Positions 17,638 through 27,878 are shown, numbered from the stretch's first letter. The stretch: 64,000 bases of DNA from Chloroflexi bacterium TSY (GCA_019217005.1 JAHBNG010000055.1:26308-90307), one strand, 5' to 3'. The notes: a model not told the origin generated them from the sequence alone. Program-made: numbers and translations.

Positions 17638-18978
17638 TCATCTTGTCCACTCCGCGGGCCGGCGCGCAAAGATCTCCTCAATGGCAGCACAGGCTCGCTC
17701 TGTCGCTTCTTCTACTGTGGCTTCGCCGGACCAAACGGCAGACATCTCTTGGCCCACGGCAGACCACCATTCGTCTGTATCAGGTGTAGGGTAGTAGTCA
17801 TGTCCATAGTTGGCAAAGTCCTGCCATAAGACCTCTACATTTTGTGGTTCGTGGAGCGCACGGTATTCGTCACTTTCAACGACGCTGGTCAAACCCGGCA
17901 CACCGTTCTTCATCATGCCTCGTTGGCCACCTTCGCCCATGAGATACTTGATCACTTCCCAGGCTGCATCGGGCTGCTCGCTGGTGCTGAGAATAGACCA
18001 GGCGTTGGACCCCATCTGTACACTGCGGATCCCCGTATCTGGGTGAGCGGGCATCGGCGCGAAATCCCAATCAAAGTCAGAACTGCGAATCTGTCCTTCT
18101 TGCCAAGTACCACCAAAAAGCATGGCGACTTTGCCAGTGAGAAAGGGATTCTCCTGACCTTCTAGCGTCGTTGGTGAAGGCATCACGCTGTGGACAAAGA
18201 TGAGATCGGCGACGAACTGCAGACCCGCACGAGCCTCATCGCTGGTCAACGCACAGCCATCCATGCTCTGATTGAGGATTCTGCCGCCCGTACCATGAAT
18301 GAAAGAGCTACTCCAGTATGGTGGGTTGATGGGCGTCATGTGTAACCCCCACTGGTTGTTGTCTGCGTCAGTTAGAGCAATTGCGTAATCCAGCAGGTCG
18401 TCCCACGTCCAGCCATCTTCAGGAAAATCCAAACCCGCGGCGGCCAGCAAATCTTTGTTCACATATAGAGCCTGACCACCAGCATAGAGTAGACCGCCAT
18501 AAATCCCTTGCTGCCAGCCCCACTCGGGCTCCATCGGATAGAAATAGGCACTCATATCGATCTGGTCGCGTTCAATATAGGGATTGAGATCCACAAACAT
18601 GCCGCGCGCTGCGCCTGGCACAACCCAATTCATCTGGTTGATGGTAATGTCTGGTGCGGTGCCTGCGGCATATTCGGTCTGCAGCTTATCCCAGTAGGCA
18701 TCAATGGGACGAAACTCGCTCGTCACGTTGATGTCTGGGTTGGCGGCGCGAAAGCCGTCCAGGGTGGCTTCCAGGTTGCCATTCCATGCTTCGCCGAGAC
18801 CATATGATGCCAGACGAATCTCGACCGCTTCGTCTGACCCACCGCTCTCTGACGGGGCGCTAATGGGCACACAACCAGACAGGGCACTGACAATGAAAAT
18901 GGATAATAGAGATGTAAATAGGATGTGACTTAGGCGAACAGTCCGTCTCTCACAAGATTGAACATCAAGCGTTCTCAT
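17638..18978 (-). CDS. Extracellular sugar-binding lipoprotein, second ABC operon
   Basis: 446 residues from ATG 18978, which has AGAGGG 5-6 nt upstream. The signal peptide ends in VSALSGCVPIS, with Cys as lipidation site. An upstream in-frame ATG at 19092 would add 38 residues read from a dispersed repeat and is rejected. Motifs typical of family-1 binding proteins: NQWGLHMTPINPPYW and LTGKVAMLFGGTWQEGQ. Ligand unknown; partner of the permeases at 15130 and 16129. Confidence 0.88.
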   Translation of the reverse strand: MRTLDVQSCERRTVRLSHILFTSLLSIFIVSALSGCVPISAPSESGGSDEAVEIRLASYGLGEAWNGNLEATLDGFRAANPDINVTSEFRPIDAYWDKLQTEYAAGTAPDITINQMNWVVPGAARGMFVDLNPYIERDQIDMSAYFYPMEPEWGWQQGIYGGLLYAGGQALYVNKDLLAAAGLDFPEDGWTWDDLLDYAIALTDADNNQWGLHMTPINPPYWSSSFIHGTGGRILNQSMDGCALTSDEARAGLQFVADLIFVHSVMPSPTTLEGQENPFLTGKVAMLFGGTWQEGQIRSSDFDWDFAPMPAHPDTGIRSVQMGSNAWSILSTSEQPDAAWEVIKYLMGEGGQRGMMKNGVPGLTSVVESDEYRALHEPQNVEVLWQDFANYGHDYYPTPDTDEWWSAVGQEMSAVWSGEATVEEATERACAAIEEIFARRPAEWTR

Positions 18979-18997
18979 GGTTTTCCCTCTAAATATT

Positions 18998-19109
18998 TCT
19001 GGTTCTGTGAGGTTTTGTGGGGTAGATGTTGAATAGTTGGTTTGCTGGTTTGTTAACCAACCATCTAACCAACAAACCAACTGAAAACACACAATTCCTC
19101 AGACAACCA
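18998..19109 (-). repeat. TTGGTTTGTTGGTT palindromic repeat, copy 1
   Basis: About 110 bp, matching 43808-43924 in reverse orientation. The core GGTTTGCTGGTTTGTT pairs with AACCAACAAACC. It occupies the leader of the binding-protein gene. Confidence 0.75.
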
Positions 19110-19368
19110 TATTCTTTTGGATAGGACTACGGTGGATGAACGGGTAGTGTGGAATCACTTCGACCATTATAACACACTTGTTCATATACTACACCTGTTC
19201 ATGATAGACACTTGCATCCTATGTGGCTCAACGTTAATGGACATGAAGTCAATAAAGGGGGATATACTGAGCATCATCCTATAAAATGCAGAAATAAGCA
19301 AAGGGGAGATGAAGTGTTCAAGGGGATTCAATTTTAGCCATAGTCAGTGACCATAATGTTAGATATGT
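19110..19368. other. Intergenic region, possible promoter only
   Basis: A TATAAT on the minus strand near 19167-19172 could serve the binding-protein gene, but no clear -35 box was found. Nothing else recognised. Confidence 0.3.
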
Positions 19369-20970
19369 TTACCACCCATGAAGTTGTGAAAAACCCGGAC
19401 ACAGCCAGTCGCCAGATGGTGATAAATCTTCGATGCCAGAATCTTGCAGAGTCAATTCACCGATACAAAACGGTTGGGCTTGATTGAAATCCGTATAGAC
19501 CCATAATGAACTGAGACTTAGCAACAGAGCTAATGTAACGATTCGGAAGGATTCTTTGCCGATTGTGCGGACGCCGTGCGCCATCAAAATCGCCAAAGCT
19601 GGAAAGGAGGGCATAAAATACCGTGGGTCGGGCAAGGTCAGAAGGAACGGGAGAAAAATGATCGCGATCCAAAGTAGAATAAAGCCATTCGCCCTCATAA
19701 CCTGCGGCCTGTTGCGCTGGGTGAGGTAAATCCACAAACCGACTGCAATGAGGGGCAGATTATAGAGACCGATAGCCGAGGGGATTCTAAATGAAACAGC
19801 GTTTAACAAATACCGCGTTCTCCAAGGGAGCCAATGATCGTCCGTATCGAGCGTGGTCGATGAAGTCGCTTCTTCCTCAATCTCTTCATTCACGCCCGCT
19901 TCAAACATCAATGACGGTTGGGGGGCGAGCCCGACATAGAACAGTATCTGCTCTGATTGTCTTTGCAGGAGACCAATTTGATTGAGTTGCCAGAGCCATC
20001 CCCCCAAAAATAACAGTGAGACAACCACCACCAGAGCCATCCGCTTCACACCAAGCAGAAGAAAGTGTGTGTTGTCTTCCTTGCATTCGTTTTTCGACGG
20101 ATCTATTCGTTTTTCATTAGAAGAACCAACAGAAAAAGGCCACCAAATGATGGCTGGCAACAGCAAATAAGCCAACACCATCGTATACTTGCTCAACAAG
20201 CCCAGACCTAGTGCAACGCCAGCCGCAAGCAACCACCACATATTTGCAATGGATAAATTCTCCGCTGTGTTATTGACTTGCAAGAGAAGCAAAATGGTGA
20301 GAGAAAAAAAGAAAGTTACGTAAATGTCGTTGCTGGCTGTTATGTTAAAAATGTAAAAATTGCGGATTGTAAACAGCAGAAAGGCAGCCAGAATCGCAGT
20401 TTGACGATCGTAGAGATGACGGGCAATCAGATAGGTGCAGACGACGGTAGCCATACCAAGCAGACCGCTCAAGGCACGCGTTATCATCAACACGTCCCCA
20501 CCAATAAGATATAAAGCACCTCCTGGTCCTAATACAGATAAAGGAGGGTGCTGTACTCCTAACCATGTCATCTGTGCATAATCGGCAAAGAAGTTGGCAA
20601 TTCCCTGTCTGTTCAATCTTTCAACCGCGACGATAAGAAACATCTCATCTTCTCGCAACAAAAGAGATGCAATGTAGATACCATCGAGCATAAGAATCAA
20701 CAGTGTCGTCAACGCGAAAATGAGCCGGTGACTACTGTACATGTGCTCAAAAAAAGATGATAAGGGGGACCACTTTGTCCTGGGCCAAGCAATGATTAAG
20801 AGTCCAAGCATAGTGTTCGCAACAAGAAGTGCGGGAATTTTATCTAAGCGTGGCTCTGTAACGAGTAGCCAGCGCAAGACGAGCCAAACAATGTGCAACA
20901 ATAGCATAGCGACCATAAAAACGTTGATTTTATGACGCAACAACAAACCCTCATTCATCTCTTCTTCCAT
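19369..20970 (-). CDS. GT39-like (ArnT/PMT type) membrane glycosyltransferase
   Basis: 533 residues, about ten or more helices. LLREDEMFLIVAVERLNRQG (near residue 90) has the acidic residues of the first periplasmic loop, followed by QHPPLSVLGPGGALYLIGG, typical of PMT_2-type proteins that move sugars from polyprenyl phosphate to proteins or lipids. Last gene of the minus-strand cluster 19369-24913, 30 bp after the HTTM-like gene. Start 20970 or the ATG four codons later are both possible. Confidence 0.8.
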   Translation of the reverse strand: MEEEMNEGLLLRHKINVFMVAMLLLHIVWLVLRWLLVTEPRLDKIPALLVANTMLGLLIIAWPRTKWSPLSSFFEHMYSSHRLIFALTTLLILMLDGIYIASLLLREDEMFLIVAVERLNRQGIANFFADYAQMTWLGVQHPPLSVLGPGGALYLIGGDVLMITRALSGLLGMATVVCTYLIARHLYDRQTAILAAFLLFTIRNFYIFNITASNDIYVTFFFSLTILLLLQVNNTAENLSIANMWWLLAAGVALGLGLLSKYTMVLAYLLLPAIIWWPFSVGSSNEKRIDPSKNECKEDNTHFLLLGVKRMALVVVVSLLFLGGWLWQLNQIGLLQRQSEQILFYVGLAPQPSLMFEAGVNEEIEEEATSSTTLDTDDHWLPWRTRYLLNAVSFRIPSAIGLYNLPLIAVGLWIYLTQRNRPQVMRANGFILLWIAIIFLPFLLTLPDPRYFMPSFPALAILMAHGVRTIGKESFRIVTLALLLSLSSLWVYTDFNQAQPFCIGELTLQDSGIEDLSPSGDWLCPGFSQLHGW

Positions 20971-21000
20971 CCCTTACTAAAATCCCCTCAATCAAAAGAT

Positions 21001-22398
21001 TCACCATCGACACGCATTGGGTGTGGGGTTTGTTTGAATCACTCTGAAATCAAGCAGAAACATCTCAAGATCGCGGCTCGCCACGTTCCACGGATTCTCC
21101 GTCGAGATGTCTTGAACCGAATATGTGTGGCCATGATAGCGAAACGTTGCGTACATGTTGTGCATCCCCTGTGTCCTCCATTGATAGATCTGCTTCTTGA
21201 ATTCGACGACCGGCAACAAATAACCACTTAAAGACCGATCCGGATTCCTTGTGTGCCGTGGATCGAGCTCGATGATCTCAACAACATCCTCCTGGTATGT
21301 CCATCGCTTTAGCGGGTTGCTTCCCAGCAAAAGATGATTTGATGTCTCGCCTTCTGTTCTCAAATTGCTGAACATGGTAAAGGTACCGGCTGTTCTCAAA
21401 CCAAAGTATGGATTCAGGGCGTAGAAGAACACGAAAATGGGAAACAGAACCCACCAACCTGACGCTTGTCTATTCCACATGGGAACACCAGGCCACTGGA
21501 AACTCGGTAGCTTCTTTGCAATGTGCCAGAGAAGAGGCCAGATGACGAGCAGAAATCCAATATTTAATGCCAGCCCCTGCCAGCGATGGAATGCTGGTTG
21601 GTATCCGTTCTGCCAGAAATAGAAGCCAGCAACAATAGCCACAACTACATTACACCAGAAATAGACGTGGGCTCTCTGTAAACGGAGCGAACCCCATTGC
21701 ACCGCCGATTTTCCCATGATCAAATCCCAATATGGGTGAGGGAGGAAAGTCAGCAGCAACGCAAAGGCCATTGAAGAAAAGTCGAAGAAGACCATCTGCG
21801 CCAGGATTGCGTGCATCATCCAAGACACGAGCAGCATGGGTGCCTGCAGCTTGCGCGACCACAGTGCAAGTCCTCCACCAAGCTCCCAAATCAGCACAAA
21901 TAAGGGAATGATGAAGAGTATGTTCTGGGGCAGAACCAGATCGGGCAAATGCAATAGATCTAAGACCCCCTCAAAGAAACCGATTCCACAGCTGACGTCG
22001 GGGTGAAAAAAGTCACTGTTGAGCTTATGAAAACCGGCAAAGAAGTAGACCAGTGAGAGGATGATGCGCAGTGGTGGCATCAACAGTTCGAAAACTCCGT
22101 CGTCATCCTTGTCACTTCTAGATTGCACACCGGCATGAATAATTCCGGTCATCAACAACAGATTACAGATGATCGTCAGATTGTTGTGATTGCCTACATC
22201 TGGAAACTCCGAGAGCAAAATATGGATGGTCGATAGGACCAGAAATGCAAAGAACTCCCAGCGACGAACGCTACGCAAAACGATGACAATGACCAATAGG
22301 AGGAATCCTACGGACGCCAAGGGGAAATCCCACTTTTCAGTCATATCCAGCAGGAATGCCGTCATATAGAATATAGCGAAAAACGCAAATCTCGTCAT
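21001..22398 (-). CDS. HTTM/DoxX-like polytopic membrane protein
   Basis: 465 residues. About ten helices, then a soluble C-terminal part of ~110 residues. YFFAGFHKLNSDFF and LNPYFGLRTAGTFTMFSNL are the kind of motifs seen in HTTM (vitamin-K-carboxylase-like) membrane proteins. ATG 22398 follows the upstream gene's stop by a few bases; an alternative TTG at 22416 would overlap it. Role unknown; probably works with the adjacent asparagine-synthase-like protein and the truncated membrane protein at 23955. Confidence 0.7.
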   Translation of the reverse strand: MTRFAFFAIFYMTAFLLDMTEKWDFPLASVGFLLLVIVIVLRSVRRWEFFAFLVLSTIHILLSEFPDVGNHNNLTIICNLLLMTGIIHAGVQSRSDKDDDGVFELLMPPLRIILSLVYFFAGFHKLNSDFFHPDVSCGIGFFEGVLDLLHLPDLVLPQNILFIIPLFVLIWELGGGLALWSRKLQAPMLLVSWMMHAILAQMVFFDFSSMAFALLLTFLPHPYWDLIMGKSAVQWGSLRLQRAHVYFWCNVVVAIVAGFYFWQNGYQPAFHRWQGLALNIGFLLVIWPLLWHIAKKLPSFQWPGVPMWNRQASGWWVLFPIFVFFYALNPYFGLRTAGTFTMFSNLRTEGETSNHLLLGSNPLKRWTYQEDVVEIIELDPRHTRNPDRSLSGYLLPVVEFKKQIYQWRTQGMHNMYATFRYHGHTYSVQDISTENPWNVASRDLEMFLLDFRVIQTNPTPNACRW

Positions 22399-22402
22399 GT
22401 GG

Positions 22403-23938
22403 TTACTCGCGAACAAAATGGCGTGGCTGCAAGTATCTGTCCGTCATTGAAAGGCAAAGGGTGAGCAATTTGTGACGCATGTGCATCAGTCGGCGGACAG
22501 GCCGGAGCGGGTCTTGACGCAATCGAATTGTGAAGGCCCTAACAGTGCCGAAATAGCTGTCCGGTGGATTGAACGGATGACGCAAAAGTTCCGGCGCTGT
22601 TCTGCGAATCATCTCGACCTGGGCCACAGAGCCAATCCGCTGCTTTTCTTCTAAACTCAACAAAAGGGCATATGTTCTAGCCGAATTGAGAATCGGAAAG
22701 CGCTCCACATCCTCCATGTCATACATTTGTTCCTTTGAACTCAGCCAGCCGGCTTGACGTTGTTCGATAAAAAAGCGATCCCGCCAGTCCAAATTCTCTT
22801 GTGGAGCAGCAAGAGCCCATTCCATCCACTGGCACAGACCGACTGTGGCGCTTGAAGTTGACCGCTCACCAAAGAGACGTGCCAACTGCAGCGATTGACT
22901 ATGGGGATCGGTGAGTTGATTTGGCAACTCGCGTAGCCTCCAGAAACCGCTCGCCAATGCAAAACCATGTCCCCCAAACGTCAGTCCCTCAAGAGAATCG
23001 CGCGCACCACAGATGAAGGGCGCTGCGTCACCATCGGATACATTCCCGGCACAATGCGTCGCAACCAGCTCTTTGCGTGATGGGAGCGGTTTTTGCACTA
23101 GAACAAACGAATGATCAACGCCGAGATCTTGGGCAAGCAGCGGTGGCAACAAGCGATCTGCAACGGACATTCGGCGTGTCAAGCGTGTATAGGGTCGTAC
23201 GGGAAGGTGAATGTGATGGGCAATCGCCAACATGAGCCGCGAATCATACCCCCCCGTCAGGCCAAGCCAGGGACCACCATTAATCGGTGGTAGGCGACGC
23301 ATAGCCGTGCTTAGATTCTGTAAGAGAAGAGAGATGACTTGGTCGAACCCCAGCGAGAAGTCGATTGGTGGCATAAGCGTTCGGGGCTGGATTGTTCCCG
23401 AATCAAGCTCGAGAATTTGACTGGGAAGAAGTCGCTTCATTCCAACGTATCGAGACCATGGTGGTGTAAACCATGATAGTCCAACCTCGTACCGCAGTGT
23501 GCGCGTGTCGATTTCAGCCTGCGTGTCTGGAAACAGAATGGTAGATAGCAGAGCTGGGCTGCTGGAAACCCAGGTGTGTCCGTCGCCTGTTTTCCCATGA
23601 TAGCATCCAAGCAACCCGCTCGCATCAAGATGGATTTGGTTATTTCCGATCAATACCCATCGGCCAGCCCAGCTCTGGTAGGACTTTACGATGTTGCCCG
23701 TAATGTTCCTGGTGACACTCTCCACAGGCTCGGGCGCGTCTTCCAGCGTCTGAACAGCCAGACCCAGCAGAACCCACTGGATGCCTTCTGAGTCAGTTGC
23801 CCAGGAAACTCGCAGTTCGGGACAATGAGAAAGCCATGTCGTTCTGTCTAATTGGCGATGGATCCAGCCAGTTTGCGCCTCGAAAGGCTCCGGGCCGACA
23901 ACGAATTGACGCCTGTGTGCACGAACTTGGTATACCAT
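22403..23938 (-). CDS. Asparagine-synthase-like protein
   Basis: 511 residues from ATG 23938, which follows the stop of the upstream gene and has AAGG before it. A longer start at 24079 overlaps that gene by 125 bp and is less likely. The synthetase half has the PP-loop GLTGGYDSRL (residues ~226-235) for ATP binding. The N-terminal half resembles the glutaminase fold but lacks the nucleophilic Cys2. It may therefore use ammonia or catalyse another ATP-dependent amide step. Such variants occur in peptide and surface-polysaccharide clusters; its product is unknown. Confidence 0.75.
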   Translation of the reverse strand: MVYQVRAHRRQFVVGPEPFEAQTGWIHRQLDRTTWLSHCPELRVSWATDSEGIQWVLLGLAVQTLEDAPEPVESVTRNITGNIVKSYQSWAGRWVLIGNNQIHLDASGLLGCYHGKTGDGHTWVSSSPALLSTILFPDTQAEIDTRTLRYEVGLSWFTPPWSRYVGMKRLLPSQILELDSGTIQPRTLMPPIDFSLGFDQVISLLLQNLSTAMRRLPPINGGPWLGLTGGYDSRLMLAIAHHIHLPVRPYTRLTRRMSVADRLLPPLLAQDLGVDHSFVLVQKPLPSRKELVATHCAGNVSDGDAAPFICGARDSLEGLTFGGHGFALASGFWRLRELPNQLTDPHSQSLQLARLFGERSTSSATVGLCQWMEWALAAPQENLDWRDRFFIEQRQAGWLSSKEQMYDMEDVERFPILNSARTYALLLSLEEKQRIGSVAQVEMIRRTAPELLRHPFNPPDSYFGTVRAFTIRLRQDPLRPVRRLMHMRHKLLTLCLSMTDRYLQPRHFVRE

Positions 23939-23954
23939 TGAACTACCTTGATCC

Positions 23955-24913
23955 TTACCATCGCGAGTGTATTGCAGCGACCAGTTGTAACAATCCTCTG
24001 ATCGATGCAACTCCACAACCAATGATTGCCAGCGGCAGGATCGGATACCAGATCGTCTGCCAGTTGAGTAGTCCACCAAAATTAAACAGCGAGCGCATGA
24101 GGGCTGTGCTATTCCACTGCGTACTCACCAGGACAGCCATGACAATGGGGAAACCCACCAGCAATCCTGAAGGAATGCGATCGAGGAATGACATCTTCCT
24201 GGGCAACAAACGTCTGCGCAAAGATTGCCAATCAATGAAAAGCGGATAGATGATCAGAATCGGCGTAAACGTGACAACCATAAACAAAGCACTAAAGGCA
24301 TGAAACAGCAATGCAGAAGAGATAAAGAATGATCGAAGATGGCGGTTGAATATTCCCAGAAAAAATAGGCCTTCGAGGAAAAACAGACCATAGCGCAAAC
24401 TGTTATGCAGAACAGAACTTTCGGAAACATATGGAGCAAAAGGATTCGGTGAAAGCCCCATTGTTACAGCGCTCAATGATTTTTGCAGCATGAGATTGGC
24501 AATCAGACGCTCATGCCATAGCCAAGTCGCGCTGGGCATCAGTTTCCACAATGCTGCCGACATAAAGAGAACGGATAGAAGGATCAGTAACGCCCGCGCG
24601 GGAAGAAAATAGATTCCAGAAGAATTGTCATCGCGTATCTTGAAACCCGTGATCCGCTTTCTCAACATCGAGTCGACCGAATATGTACTGCCCCACCGCC
24701 CACTAATACTCATTAATAGGGGAATCAAAAATGTAAGAAAGACGGTAGCATGTTCAAGATCGCGATTCGCATAGAGTGCTTCTAGGAATAGCCCTGTCAC
24801 CAGAACAAGAACTGTCGTGAACCGAGTCTGCCAGCCAAACAGCAGCAGCACCAACGAAGCAACCAACAGACTTTCAGATACCTCAAGCATTGAGATCGGG
24901 AGATATGCAGGAA
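23955..24913 (-). pseudogene. Membrane protein (HTTM/DoxX-like), 5' end removed by IS-A insertion
   Basis: About eight helices. The frame continues into the inverted repeat of IS-A copy A1 at 24914, so residues upstream of VPAYLPISMLEV are lost. An internal ATG at 24890 (MLEVSESLLV) could still start a shortened protein of about 311 residues. It lies upstream of the asparagine-synthase-like gene (16-bp gap). No duplication flanks the IS array, so the missing 5' part was probably moved or deleted by recombination between IS copies. Confidence 0.7.
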
Positions 24914-26385
24914 CTTTACTTTCTGGTAAAGGCTTGAGTGACAAAGGGCAAACCGAAAGGGGCGGAAAAAAGAATCCACCCTGAAAAAACGGGATAAAAT
25001 GTAAAAATAGTGCTCGGCTAGTTTAAGCAGCGGCATTGAGGCGGCGATGAGCGAGAACGCCTTTAGGGAAATGGTGTGAAACCGAGGCCTTTTTCCGAAA
25101 GTCAGGGTCGAGTTGGTCAGGAGTTGGAAAAAGAGCACTCGAGAGAACGCGGCGCAGCCTGCCGGGAGTGGCTTGAGGCTCTCGATCCCAGTAGCCAGTC
25201 GGTATGGGAGGAAGAGAAGCGGCTAAATGGGAAAGAAGATTGCCAGCAAGCAGCCCCACGGAAACAAGCCTCATCGGCATGAACAAATTGACGATGTAAG
25301 CCAATCATCTGCTTGGAAGCCAAGGGGGGATGTTCAACAGGCCAGCGCTCCAGAGAGAAAAGATAAATGGTTTCAGCTTGTAAAGCCATGACGGTCGCCA
25401 GAACCAAAGGTGTGTGATAAGCAGGATCCTGAAAGACGTAAATCGAATAGGTGCGGTTGGCTGTATCCACCTTGGTTGTCCTGGGGACGAGATTGTGCCA
25501 TGCTTGATAGCGAATCAGGCGACCACTATAGACAAATTGACCAAACGAGTCTGGAGTTGTGGCCTCGAGTCGCTTTCCCCTATAGCATCGAGAGAGCGGA
25601 CGCACAATATCACCATATTCGGGTGGTCTGCCTTTTTCCTTACGTTCGGGTAACTCATTGCGGCGCGCTGTGCAGTTAATCGCTTCCCGAAGGACAAATC
25701 GGTCGACGTCGCTTTCTAGCATTTCTCTGATTGTAAACCCGGCATCGACCACCGCCACTTCGTCTGACTCCAGTGATTTCTTCGTCTCTGTCAGCAGCTT
25801 TTTCCGAAACTCACTTTCCTTTGTTCCAACCGTGCATCTCATGATTGCCTTGAGCAGTGGCACTCGCTTCCCGCCTATCTCCCCCGAGCTTATCATCACT
25901 CCAAAGATGAGCGCGGGCAATGCCCGACGAGCCGTTGAGTTATAGAGTCGGTTCACTTTCCCTTGCAGCTTCGGTCGCCAGAACCCTGTGATATCTATGC
26001 TTTTCACTCGGTATCCTTCTAACTTTTTTGCCTCCCATTCCCCTTTCCACTCCACTTCTTCTTGCCACGATGAGAGCAGGCTTGCAATATCCCATGATCC
26101 ATATCGAAAGCTCCACCAGCTTCGCCGGAGCTCCTCATCTTCAAACCCGCTTTCACTCAATCCACTATGGATTGCTCCTCGACTTTTCAGAAACGACCCA
26201 TTCATCATCGCCCACATCAGACGCATTACATTTACGTTTGTTCCCACCGGCGTTACTTGCAATACATTCATCAGTACTGCTATAGTTATTTCTGGCGCGG
26301 TTAGCATTCCTTCCTCCTTTTTGGGTTCTCTACCTTTAGGATGAAACGCTAACCGCTTTTTGTCACATTTCTCACCTCATCTCTT
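24914..26385 (-). mobile_element. IS-A copy A1 (tandem with A2)
   Basis: Ends at 24914 with the terminal repeat CTTTACTTTCTGGTAAA. At the other side the first 21 nt of the element are missing and it abuts A2 directly at 26385/26386. The same truncated junction occurs between B1 and B2 (40736/40737). Subtype V throughout. Confidence 0.85.
25117..26307 (-). CDS. IS-A transposase, 396-residue form
   Basis: DDE-type transposase (IS4/IS701-like by motif; family not assigned). Likely catalytic residues: Asp105 (KSIDITGFW), Asp188 (VAVVDAGF) and Glu320 or Glu325 (LERWPVE). An 11-nt deletion after residue 350, relative to copies D and E, diverts the last 46 residues to a wrong frame. The original C-terminus ([16 protein letters not shown] ... 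RRLNAAA) continues in another frame to 25023. The catalytic core is intact. GGAGG precedes the ATG. Confidence 0.8.
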   Translation of the reverse strand: MLTAPEITIAVLMNVLQVTPVGTNVNVMRLMWAMMNGSFLKSRGAIHSGLSESGFEDEELRRSWWSFRYGSWDIASLLSSWQEEVEWKGEWEAKKLEGYRVKSIDITGFWRPKLQGKVNRLYNSTARRALPALIFGVMISSGEIGGKRVPLLKAIMRCTVGTKESEFRKKLLTETKKSLESDEVAVVDAGFTIREMLESDVDRFVLREAINCTARRNELPERKEKGRPPEYGDIVRPLSRCYRGKRLEATTPDSFGQFVYSGRLIRYQAWHNLVPRTTKVDTANRTYSIYVFQDPAYHTPLVLATVMALQAETIYLFSLERWPVEHPPLASKQMIGLHRQFVHADEACFRGAACWQSSFPFSRFSSSHTDWLLGSRASSHSRQAAPRSLECSFSNS

Positions 26386-27875
26386 CTTTACTTTCTGGTA
26401 AAGGCTTGAGTGACAAAGGGCAAACCGAAAGGGGCGGAAAAAAGAATCCACCCTGAAAAAACGGGATAAAATGTAAAAATAGTGCTCGGCTAGTTTAAGC
26501 AGCGGCATTGAGGCGGCGATGAGCGAGAACGCCTTTAGGTAAATGGTGTGAAACCGAGGCCTTTTTCCGAAAGTCAGGGTCGAGTTGGTCAGGAGTTGGA
26601 AAAAGAGCACTCGAGAGAACGCGGCGCAGCCTGCCGGGAGTGGCTTGAGGCTCTCGATCCCAGTAGCCAGTCGGTATGGGAGGAAGAGAAGCGGCTAAAT
26701 GGGAAAGAAGATTGCCAGCAAGCAGCCCCACGGAAACAAGCCTCATCGGCATGAACAAATTGACGATGTAAGCCAATCATCTGCTTGGAAGCCAAGGGGG
26801 GGGAGGTTCAACAGGCCAGCGTTCCAGGTAGACAAGATAAATGGTTTCAGGCTGCAAAGTCATAACGGTCGCCAAAACCAAAGGTGTGTTGTAGGCCGGA
26901 TCCTGAATGACGTAAATCGAGTAGGTACGGTTGGCTGTATCCACCTTGGTTGTTCTGGGGACGAGATTGTGCCATGCTTGATAGCAAATCAGGCGACCAC
27001 TATAGAGAAAGCGACCAGACGAGTCCGGAGTTGTAGCCTCGAGTCGCTTTCCCTTATAGCTGCGAGAGAGCGGACGCACAATATCACCATATTCAGGTGG
27101 TCTGCCTTTTTCTTTGCGTTTGGGGAACTCATTGCGGCGCACTGTGCAGTTAATGGCTTCCCGCAGGACAAATCGGTCTATGCCGCTTTCTAGCATTTCT
27201 CTGATTGTAAACCCGGCATCGACCACCGCCACTTCGTCTGACTCCAGTGATTTCTTGGTCTCTTTCAGCAGCTTTTTCCGAAACTCACTTTCCTTTGTGC
27301 CTACCTCGCATCTCATGATTGCCTTGAGCAGTGGCACTCGTTTCCCGCCTATCTCCCCCGAGCTTATCATCACTCCAAAGATGAGCGCGGGCAATGCCCG
27401 ACGAGCCGTTGAGTTATAGAGTCGGTTCACTTTCCCTTGCAGCTTCGGTCGCCAGAACCCTGTGATATCTATGCTTTTCACTCGGTACCCTTCTAACTTT
27501 TTTGCCTCCCATTCCCCTTTCCACTTCTTCTTGCCACGACCCCAGCAGACTTGTGATATCCCATGATCCATATCGAAAGCTCCACCAGCTTCGCCGGAGC
27601 TCCTCATCTTCAAACCCGCTTTCTTTCAATGCGCTATGGATTGCTCCTCGACTTTTCAGAAACGACCCATTCAGCATTGCCCACATCAGACGCATTACAT
27701 TTACGTTTGTTCCCATCGGCGTTACTTGCAATACATTCATCAGTACTGCTATAGTTATTTCTGGCGCGGTTAGCATTCCTTCCTCCTTTTTGGGTTCTCT
27801 ACCTTTAGGATGAACTGCTAACCGCTTTTTGTCACATTTCTCACCTCATCTCTTTTCTTTTACCAGAAAGTAAAG
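26386..27875 (-). mobile_element. IS-A copy A2 (tandem with A1)
   Basis: Complete terminal repeats at both ends (CTTTACTTTCTGGTAAA at 26386, its inverse ending at 27875). Subtype M. Flanks of the A1-A2 pair (AGGAA left, TTTAG right) show no duplication, which suggests rearrangement after insertion. Confidence 0.85.
26495..27776 (-). pseudogene. IS-A transposase, frameshifted (A2)
   Basis: Starts MLTAPEITIAV at 27776. A 5-nt deletion near 27525 (shared with copy D), an extra G in the run near 26800 and the 11-nt deletion near 26725 break the frame. Asp105, Asp188 and Glu motifs can be followed across the frames. Confidence 0.8.
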
Positions 27876-27878
27876 TTT

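Noticed and set aside
24794..25138. Hydrophobic small protein starting MLFFQLLTNSTLTF, also found in every other IS-A copy
   Set aside because: It overlaps the transposase C-terminus in another frame and is a by-product of the repeated IS sequence.
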